From Microvirga sp. KLBC 81 (GTDB lineage: Bacteria > Pseudomonadota > Alphaproteobacteria > Rhizobiales > Beijerinckiaceae): a stretch of DNA of 59,322 bases. The stretch is from positions 1 to 59,322 of the forward strand of contig NZ_QDAH01000037.1 of the NCBI RefSeq assembly GCF_003075415.1. Direction: 5' to 3'. Every line of letters starts with the position of its first letter. The first letter of the stretch is position 1. The notes beneath the pieces are model-generated. The model ran no database searches. It saw only the letters and a list, made by a program, of their open reading frames with translations, and was not told the origin of the DNA. Below, in pieces: positions 53,680 to 59,322 of the stretch. The position numbers and the translations under genes were made by a program.

Positions 53680-55059
53680 TCAATTCAGAGGCTTCAGGTT
53701 TCCCAGCACGGTGGGGATCAGTTCCGAGACAGTCGGGTGAATGGGAACTGCCCATTGCAGGACCGGATAGGTCGCTCCCGCATTCATCATATCCAAGATG
53801 CCGTGAATCGCCTCATCGCCTCCCACGCCTAGAATGGCTGCCCCCAGGATCTGCTTCGTGTCTGCGTCGGCGACCACTTTCATGAAGCCCTTGGTCTCAC
53901 CTTTCTCGATCGCACGCCCAACCCGCGTCATTGGGCGTTTGGACACCAACAGCCTGCGGCCCGTGCGCATCGCTTCGGATTCCGACAGGCCGACGCGCCC
54001 GAGCGGCGGATCGATGTAGAGCGCATAGGCGGAAATCCGGTCGCTCACCCGACGGTTTTCGCCGTCGAGGAGGTTGGCGGCAACAATCTCGTAATCGTTG
54101 TAGGACGTGTGGGTGAAGGCTCCGCGGCCATTGCAGTCGCCCAGGGCCCAGATGCCCGGAACATTCGTGGCGAGCGACTCGTCCACGACGATGTAGCCGC
54201 GAGCATCCATCGCGACGCCGGCCTTGTCGAGACCGAGATCGTCCGTGTTGGGCCGGCGCCCCACTGCCAGCAGCACATGGGAACCGGCCGCGAATGGCTC
54301 CCCGGACGTGCAATCGACGTCGACCGCCACACCGTCCGCAAGCGGCTTGAAGCCAATGCAGGTGGCGCTGGTGCGGACCACGATCCCCTCCTCGGTGAGG
54401 ATCCCCCTGATAGCATCCGACACATCCTCGTCCTCGCGGGCAATCAACCGCGGCGCCATCTCGACGACCGTGACCTGGGCACCAAAGCGCCGATACATCT
54501 GGGCGAATTCGAGCCCGATATAGCTTCCGCCAACCACGACGAGATGCCGTGGAATGGTATCAAGCTTGAGAATCGATGTGTTGGTGAGGTAATCGACCGT
54601 GCTGATACCCGGCATGTCGGGCACGTTCGCGCGGCCGCCGACATTGATGAAGATGCGAGGTGCCCTCAGCCGGCTCTCGCCCACCCGGACGACATCCGGG
54701 CCCTCGAACCGGGCATGCCCTTCGATGACCGTCAGGCCGTCCATGCCGCGCAGCCACGTTTCGACACCTGTGCGAGCGTTCGTTGAGACGGCATCGGCGC
54801 GGGCCTTGACCCGCATCATGTCGACTTTGATCGCACTCTCGAGCGCGATCCCGTAATCGGCGCCGCGCCGGGCAAGGTGCGCAGCATAGGCGCTAGCGAC
54901 CAGCGTCTTGGTCGGCATGCAGCCGGTGTTGACGCAGGTGCCGCCGAACAGCTGACGCTCGATGATCGCCACCTTCATGCCGGCGGCGGTCAAACGCTCG
55001 GCCAGAGATGGTCCCGCCTGTCCGGTCCCGATGATGATGGCGTCGAAGACTTGGGTCAT
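53680..55059 (-). CDS. pyridine nucleotide-disulfide oxidoreductase, mercuric reductase-like
   Basis: 459 residues. FAD motif FDAIIIGTGQAGPSLAERL, redox-active pair in LFGGTCVNTGCMPTKTLVAS, NAD motif LVVVGGSYIGLEFAQMYRRF, and C-terminal HPTVSELIP with catalytic His-Glu. It lacks the NmerA domain and the C-terminal Cys pair of true MerA, so mercury reduction is unlikely; a quinone, dihydrolipoamide-like or other disulfide role is possible. Its start overlaps the DUF4126 remnant by ATGA. A truncated paralogue lies at 8623-8774. Confidence 0.9.
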   Translation of the reverse strand: MTQVFDAIIIGTGQAGPSLAERLTAAGMKVAIIERQLFGGTCVNTGCMPTKTLVASAYAAHLARRGADYGIALESAIKVDMMRVKARADAVSTNARTGVETWLRGMDGLTVIEGHARFEGPDVVRVGESRLRAPRIFINVGGRANVPDMPGISTVDYLTNTSILKLDTIPRHLVVVGGSYIGLEFAQMYRRFGAQVTVVEMAPRLIAREDEDVSDAIRGILTEEGIVVRTSATCIGFKPLADGVAVDVDCTSGEPFAAGSHVLLAVGRRPNTDDLGLDKAGVAMDARGYIVVDESLATNVPGIWALGDCNGRGAFTHTSYNDYEIVAANLLDGENRRVSDRISAYALYIDPPLGRVGLSESEAMRTGRRLLVSKRPMTRVGRAIEKGETKGFMKVVADADTKQILGAAILGVGGDEAIHGILDMMNAGATYPVLQWAVPIHPTVSELIPTVLGNLKPLN

Positions 55060-55156
55060 GGCTTGGGTCCCACGATGAGCGCCGCGCCGAGGATCGCAGT
55101 GGCGTCCTCAAGCCGAGCAGCATGCCGATCCTTTCCTAAAGCGATTGGGCCGCTGC
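55056..55156 (-). pseudogene. 3' remnant of a DUF4126 gene
   Basis: The last 33 codons read ALGKDRHAARLEDATAILGA and ALIVGPKP before TGA at 55056-55058, matching the C-terminus of the intact DUF4126 protein (AAFGKDRPAALIEDSVAILG). The remaining 80 percent of the gene is absent; the VOC gene stop lies at 55157, the point of junction. The stop overlaps the flavoprotein start (ATGA) as in the other copy. Confidence 0.75.
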
Positions 55157-55813
55157 TCATGTCGGCAATGGCTGGCCGGCCTGCTCCCGGACGATGTACT
55201 CGGCGTACCAGTCCGGCCAACCCTCATCATGCTGGCCGGTTCGCTTCTCATGCTCGCCATGCGCCGCCGCCGCACGGCGGAGCGCGGCCGCGAGTTCGCT
55301 CGACGAGGCGAAGGTCGTGTCGTTCGCGTCCACGCGTCCGGGCAACCGCGCCGTGACCTCCTGCAACAGCCAGCTATTGCCATCGGGGTCACTGAACGAG
55401 GCGAACGAGTTGTAACTGCGCCGCTCCGGATCGGGTCCGCTCAAAGGGCCCTCCCCGACGGCGGCACGATGGAACACTTCACTCACGTCGACACCGCGCT
55501 CGACGAGTTCGGCGCGGGCAGCCTCGATGTCGGACACGACGAGATAAAGTCTCTGTGCCGACCCCGGCTCGGCCGAGGTGACGCCCCGGCCAAAGTGGAT
55601 CGAGCACGGCGATCCCGGAGGCGTAAATTGTACAACCCGAAACGCATCGCCCTTGACGAAGTCGGCGTCGAGCCTCCACCCCAAGCCGCCGTAGAAGCGC
55701 TTGGCGCGATCGACATCCGAAACAGGGATGACGATGACCTCAAGCTTCATATCGATCTTCCGCGCTTTCGGAATCTCGATTGCGGTTTCATCATCTACCT
55801 GAGTACTGCTCAT
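55157..55813 (-). CDS. VOC (glyoxalase) family protein
   Basis: 218 residues. KLEVIVIPVSDVDRAKRFYG opens a betaalphabetabetabeta half and YLVVSDIEAARAELVERGVD the second; SFSDPDGNSWLLQEV ends the domain. The last 60 residues (about 160-218) are an extra helical tail with an acidic C-terminus. AAGGAGCCAGAC precedes the ATG. Members bind metals or small molecules; function unknown. It is fused in position to the DUF4126 remnant. Confidence 0.88.
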   Translation of the reverse strand: MSSTQVDDETAIEIPKARKIDMKLEVIVIPVSDVDRAKRFYGGLGWRLDADFVKGDAFRVVQFTPPGSPCSIHFGRGVTSAEPGSAQRLYLVVSDIEAARAELVERGVDVSEVFHRAAVGEGPLSGPDPERRSYNSFASFSDPDGNSWLLQEVTARLPGRVDANDTTFASSSELAAALRRAAAAHGEHEKRTGQHDEGWPDWYAEYIVREQAGQPLPT

Positions 55814-56273
55814 GTCTGGCTCCTTAGGTATGGGTACCTTGAGAGCGGCAACACACCCCTAAGCGCGTGCGTCACAGCAAAGGCACGCAGTCGAACTGAT
55901 TTGGCTATCAGATTACGCAAACCGGGCGGGCCAGGAGCGACGTCGACAAGGCTGTCGATCAACGGCCGCCCGTCGGAGCCCAGGTCCAATGCAGGACTTT
56001 AACTTGTGTGAACAGGATACGCCTTCTTGCCATGGTGGGGAAGCGTCACAGAACCTGTTGATTACGTAGGGCAGCGGACGGTCAGCTCATGATCAAAGCG
56101 TGACTTTGTACAGGCCAAATAAACATCCGCTCGCGAACCGGTCCAGAAATCCGAGTATGGTCCGCCCGGTGCCGATTTCGTGAAGCGAAGCGTTAGGTTA
56201 ACGGTGCCCGTCGGAAGAACTTTGCTTATTCGTCGGCAGCCATAACTCCATCATCAAGTAAATGCCGTTGAAA
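55814..56273. other. intergenic stretch, no supported gene
   Basis: About 460 bp between the VOC start and a dead hydrolase fragment. No domain-bearing frame was recognised. The VOC promoter should lie in the first 100 bp. Confidence 0.35.
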
Positions 56274-56478
56274 TCAGATCAGTGCAGCTTGGCTCGACTC
56301 GGCGAACTTCTCTTCATATGGGCTGAAATGACCGCTTGGCACGAGGACCAGATGTTTCGGATCCAAAGCATGGCGATATCCTCTAAAGCAAGGTCGGTCG
56401 GAGTCACATTGTCATGCTCTGCTACCACCATCAGGAGCGGTGTCGGTGAGATCCGAGAGATGTAGATCCCGGCTCATA
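56274..56478 (-). pseudogene. C-terminal remnant of an alpha/beta hydrolase
   Basis: Two frames read parts of one tail: ISRISPTPLLMVVAEHDNVT followed by PTDLALE, then after a frameshift YRHALDPKHLVLVPSGHFSP. The first holds the acid Asp region and the second the catalytic His. This is the usual end of an alpha/beta hydrolase; the N-terminal two thirds are missing. It stops at TGA, 56274-56276. Confidence 0.55.
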
Positions 56479-56483
56479 CTCCG

Positions 56484-56507
56484 AGCCCATCTCGGTGGAG
56501 ATGGGCT
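56484..56507. repeat. perfect 10 bp hairpin
   Basis: AGCCCATCTC-GGTG-GAGATGGGCT forms a 10 bp stem with a 4-base loop. No T-run follows on either side. Possibly a terminator for the MocR gene on the minus strand, about 240 bp beyond its stop, or a leftover of a mobile element. Confidence 0.4.
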
Positions 56508-56745
56508 GCACCCCTTACCCTATCGCACATCAGCCCGTCCCGTCAGCCGTTTGCGTGAAATGCCCAGACCGATGGTGGCCATCGTGCTCATGGAATACTC
56601 CTGTGTCGCTGACTGCTTACAGCAGCCATGCTATCTCACCATTGGGTGCGGGCCGTCCACAGCATCATAAGCTGACATCGGTGAGTCGGTTCAGCCCAAC
56701 GGCTACGCATGCGCAACAAGCATTGCGATCGCGACCGCACCGCGC

Positions 56746-58089
56746 TCATTCGGTCGAAACGTAATCGTCCTCCCTGGCATTCAGCATCGCGGCCAGTGTG
56801 CGCAGGCCAGTATCGAGCTGGTCCATTGTCGGAGCCGCCAACGCCAGCCTGACAGCGTCCGGCGCATGGCCGGACGTGACGGCGAAGGTCGTCGAGGGCG
56901 TTAACGCAATGTCGCGCCGGGCCGCGGCAGCAACAAAGGTTTGCGAACGCCAGTGTGCCGGCAGCGTCAACCACAGATGATAGGATTTGTCGTTCCTCTG
57001 GATTTTGAAAGCCGAAAGACGATCGGCCGCGAGTTTCTGACGCGCGCGCGCATCGAGGCGCTTCAGCCTCGAAAGCTCGGCAACGGTGCCGTCGCTGATG
57101 AGCCGCTGAGCCGCCGCAAACGCAAATCCTGAGGCGGTCCATCCGCCCGAACGCACTGAAGCCATCACGCTTTCACGCAGCCGCTGCGGCGACACGATGA
57201 AGCCAAGCGCCAGACCGGGAGCGACCTTCTTGGAGAGGCTGTCGATGACGATGCAGGATTCCGGCGCGAGCGCCGCAAGCGGCGGCTCATTGTCGAGGAA
57301 GCTGTAGACATTGTCCTCGATGACCGGAAGGTTGAGTTTTTCGACGACGCGCAACAGATCGGCTCTGCGCGTCGGGGGCATTGTCATTCCCAAAGGATTT
57401 TGCACCGCCGGCTGAACATAGATGGCTGAGAGATATGCCTCATGGTGCGCCTTTTGCACCGAGTCGGGCCGGACACCATCCTCGTCCATCGCCAGCGGCA
57501 CCAACGAAATACCCAGACGGGCGGCGATCCCCTTGATGAACGGGTAGGTCAAAGCCTCCACACCACAGCGACCGCCTATGGGAACCACTGCGGCGAGCGC
57601 AGCGGCAATGCTTTGCCGTCCATTGCCGGTGAAGACGAGTTGTTCTGGGGAGGGGGACCATGCGCCCTGCGACAAGTACGCGGCTGCGATGCTTCTGGCC
57701 GCCGGTGTCCCGACGCTGGTTGCCTGCCGCAAGGCGGCGTCGAGCGCCCCAGGGTTCGTCAGGCCCTCCAGGCTTTTTGCGATGAGCGCCGTTTGATCCG
57801 GGAGTATCGGATAATTGAACTCAAGATCAATCCGGATGCCGCGCGGTTCGCCTGGGGCTGCCACGCCGCGCCTAGCATCACCCGCGATAAAGGTGCCCCT
57901 GCCAACTTCGCCGACCACTAAGCCGCGGCGCAAGAGCTCCGCATAGACGCGGCTCGCCGTCGAGACCGCGATCTTGCGCTCGTAGGCAAAGCTGCGCTGG
58001 GGAGGCAAGCGGTCGCCGGGCTTGAGAGTGCCATCGGCGATTTCCGCCGCGATGGTGTCGGCCAGCTTCAGATATTCGGACTTTGACAT
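56746..58089 (-). CDS. MocR-family transcription regulator (GntR HTH plus aminotransferase)
   Basis: 447 residues. The N-terminal winged helix reads GTLKPGDRLPPQRSFAYERK and STASRVYAELLRRGLVVGEV. The rest is a fold-type I aminotransferase: PLP Lys in IVIDSLSKKVAPGLALGF, Asp/Tyr region LPVIEDNVYSFLDNEP. MocR proteins regulate vitamin B6, amino acid or related pathways. The start ATG at 58089 is preferred to a TTG six codons upstream. It is divergent from DUF1127-TauE and may regulate it. Confidence 0.9.
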   Translation of the reverse strand: MSKSEYLKLADTIAAEIADGTLKPGDRLPPQRSFAYERKIAVSTASRVYAELLRRGLVVGEVGRGTFIAGDARRGVAAPGEPRGIRIDLEFNYPILPDQTALIAKSLEGLTNPGALDAALRQATSVGTPAARSIAAAYLSQGAWSPSPEQLVFTGNGRQSIAAALAAVVPIGGRCGVEALTYPFIKGIAARLGISLVPLAMDEDGVRPDSVQKAHHEAYLSAIYVQPAVQNPLGMTMPPTRRADLLRVVEKLNLPVIEDNVYSFLDNEPPLAALAPESCIVIDSLSKKVAPGLALGFIVSPQRLRESVMASVRSGGWTASGFAFAAAQRLISDGTVAELSRLKRLDARARQKLAADRLSAFKIQRNDKSYHLWLTLPAHWRSQTFVAAAARRDIALTPSTTFAVTSGHAPDAVRLALAAPTMDQLDTGLRTLAAMLNAREDDYVSTE

Positions 58090-58201
58090 TAATTGCACCG
58101 AGAGCAATGTTTTGATTGTCCGGAGTATTTTAGAGGAGCATTATTCCTACATCAACCAAATTGCACCAGCCACTGCTCGGAGCAAACACCGGAGACCAGA
58201 C
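58090..58201. promoter_or_regulatory. divergent promoter region between mocR and DUF1127
   Basis: The 9-mer AATTGCACC occurs twice in direct orientation, at about 58091 and 58160, in a 112 bp space between divergent genes. MocR regulators often bind direct repeats, so these may be half-sites. Short and unproven. Confidence 0.35.
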
Positions 58202-58438
58202 ATGACTGCAACGCTTTCAACCATCCTCCGGCCTACGAGGACGGAAAGCCCCGCCGCAAGTCTTCGGATCTTCACTGCCTGCTGGGAGAGGATCGTGCGC
58301 AATTTCGTCCATCGCGCCGCCATTGCACAGCTTCGCGAGTTCGACGACGATGCACTCCGGGATATTGGCCTCGTGCGTTCCGGGATCGAAGCAGCGGTCC
58401 GCGGCGTAATGACCGCTCCCAACCGGGTGAGGATGTGA
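58202..58438 (+). CDS. DUF1127 domain protein
   Basis: 78 residues. The C-terminal part RAAIAQLREFDDDALRDIGL and VRSGIEAAVRG is the DUF1127 motif typical of small alphaproteobacterial proteins. GGAGACCAGAC precedes the ATG. The stop overlaps the next start (TGATG). Small DUF1127 proteins have been linked to RNA turnover and to phosphate or carbon metabolism; the role here is unknown. Confidence 0.88.
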   Translation: MTATLSTILRPTRTESPAASLRIFTACWERIVRNFVHRAAIAQLREFDDDALRDIGLVRSGIEAAVRGVMTAPNRVRM

Positions 58439-59217
58439 TGATGGCCTCCCCGGTTGCCCCGGAGCTGACGACTGCCACGATCCTAGTTGCTTTTGCCGGC
58501 GTGTTCCTGATCTGCTTCATGAAGGGTGCGTTCGGCGGCGGATTCTCCATTGTGGGCATTCCGCTGCTGTCGATCGTGATGGACCCAGTGACAGCCGGTG
58601 GCCTTCTCGCGCCATTGTTGGTCGCGATGGACCTGTTCGCCTTGCGCTATTGGAAGCCCTCAACCTGGTCGAAGCCGGACCTTGTGCGGCTGTTGCCGGG
58701 GCTCGTGATCGGGATCGGGCTCGGCTATCTGCTGTTCCGCGTTCTGGACCACCGCGCCATCGCGATCGCGATGGCGGCGATCACCCTGATCTTTGTCAGC
58801 CTGTGGCTTGTGGGAGGCGGTACGGTGACGATCCGTCCACGTTCGTCGCCGAAGGCGATCGCTGCCGGTCTCGCATCGGGCGTCAGCACTATGGTGGCGC
58901 ATTCGGGCGGACCGCCGCTGGCGATGTATCTGCTGCCGCTCGGCCTCAGCAAGGAAGTCTATGCGGGAACGACGAGCCTGTTCTTCACGGTCGGCAATGC
59001 CACCAAGGCGGCGCCGTGGCTGCTGCTGGTGAAACCGGCGGGCAACGACTGGACACTGATGGCGGCTTGCCTGCTCGCCATTCCCACTGGCGTCTGGCTT
59101 GGTTGGCGGCTTCACGCAAGGCTGGATCAGCGTCAGGTTTATCGAGCCTGCTACGGATTGCTGATCGTGACGGCGTTGAAATTGTTGTGGGACGGCGTTT
59201 CCGGCTATCTCGCGTGA
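58438..59217 (+). CDS. TauE/SafE-family sulfite or organic anion exporter
   Basis: 259 residues with about eight membrane segments. CFMKGAFGGGFSIVGIPLLS is the family N-terminal repeat; VSTMVAHSGGPPLAMYLLPL is the second. Family members move sulfite, sulfoacetate or related anions across the inner membrane. It is translationally coupled to the DUF1127 gene and divergent from mocR. Start at 58438 or 58441. Confidence 0.9.
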   Translation: MMASPVAPELTTATILVAFAGVFLICFMKGAFGGGFSIVGIPLLSIVMDPVTAGGLLAPLLVAMDLFALRYWKPSTWSKPDLVRLLPGLVIGIGLGYLLFRVLDHRAIAIAMAAITLIFVSLWLVGGGTVTIRPRSSPKAIAAGLASGVSTMVAHSGGPPLAMYLLPLGLSKEVYAGTTSLFFTVGNATKAAPWLLLVKPAGNDWTLMAACLLAIPTGVWLGWRLHARLDQRQVYRACYGLLIVTALKLLWDGVSGYLA

Positions 59218-59322
59218 ATTTGGACTGCGAATGTCTGCTGTGGGTCGAGGTCGTGTGAAAACGCGATGTCGGACTGTCCGTGATGGCCGCTGTTTGCGTA
59301 TGCAGCCCCGGCCGGCATGGGA

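Noticed and set aside
53680..55059. Naming the flavoprotein merA
   Set aside because: The metal-binding N-terminal domain and C-terminal Cys pair of mercuric reductase are absent and no other mer gene is near.
1..59322. CRISPR arrays, tRNA or rRNA genes
   Set aside because: No regularly spaced direct repeats and no tRNA-like or rRNA-like sequence were found by eye.

Overview
The window looks like an accessory region from a GC-rich alphaproteobacterium, most likely of the order Hyphomicrobiales (Methylobacterium/Microvirga-type). This is inferred from family content: a CIO-type cytochrome bd with a DUF2474 partner, a FixJ-like two-component system, UPF0314/DUF2585, a DUF1127 gene, a patatin/acetoacetate decarboxylase/3-hydroxybutyrate dehydrogenase operon and two EmrAB pumps. 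I see no rRNA, tRNA, CRISPR array, replication gene or ribosomal gene. The window could be plasmid or chromosomal island.

Layout. 0.3-2.9 kb: cyanide-insensitive quinol oxidase operon cydA-cydB-DUF2474. 3.2-9.5 kb: a scrambled segment with a Tat-exported alpha/beta hydrolase, an HD-domain protein, a TMEM175-like channel, a damaged IS3 element and several gene fragments. 9.7-15.1 kb: NmrA-type reductase, solitary cytochrome b, bestrophin, class III adenylate cyclase and pirin, all on the minus strand with short gaps. 15.3-19.8 kb: a minus-strand stress operon of AhpD, NmrA reductase, alpha/beta hydrolase, cupin and DoxX, ending in an MFS remnant and an isochorismatase with a nonsense codon. 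20.1-21.3 kb: metallo-beta-lactamase-fold hydrolase. 21.3-26.1 kb: a 1198-residue MASE1/five-PAS histidine kinase with two response regulators. 26.4-30.9 kb and 38.8-42.5 kb: two EmrAB-type efflux operons, each with a divergent TetR gene and palindromic operators. 31-35 kb: DUF2585, a DUF900 lipoprotein hydrolase, a small SPW-like membrane protein and a dead LysR gene. 35.4-38.7 kb: thiolase/SDR with divergent TetR and MaoC. 42.5-46.1 kb: small hypothetical, patatin, acetoacetate decarboxylase, 3-hydroxybutyrate dehydrogenase. 46.3-59.2 kb: GH1-like glycosidase, cyclic-nucleotide-binding flavoprotein reductase, a frameshifted PfpI gene, two exported epoxide-hydrolase-like enzymes, a dihydrolipoamide/mercuric-reductase-like flavoprotein, VOC protein, MocR regulator, DUF1127 and TauE/SafE.

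How the genes fit together. The most interesting feature is a family of related upstream regions (about 5.15-5.25, 9.40-9.47, 15.06-15.13, 19.64-19.77 and 21.17-21.25 kb) carrying a palindromic core, CTAAAC-N4-GTTTAG in its best form. Four of them lie 116-128 bp before a minus-strand start codon. They appear to unite at least four transcription units into one regulon for redox or electrophile stress (peroxidase-like AhpD, NmrA and SDR sensors or reductases, cupin, DoxX, hydrolases, pirin, cytochrome b, MBL hydrolase). The candidate regulators seen here (two GlxA/AraC fragments and a LysR gene) are broken, so the working regulator would have to be encoded elsewhere.

The window is also rich in decay. 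I count about fourteen truncated or frameshifted genes. One reciprocal case stands out: a DUF4126-flavoprotein gene pair is present twice and a different partner is broken each time. Two of the frameshifts sit in homopolymer runs and may be sequencing errors.
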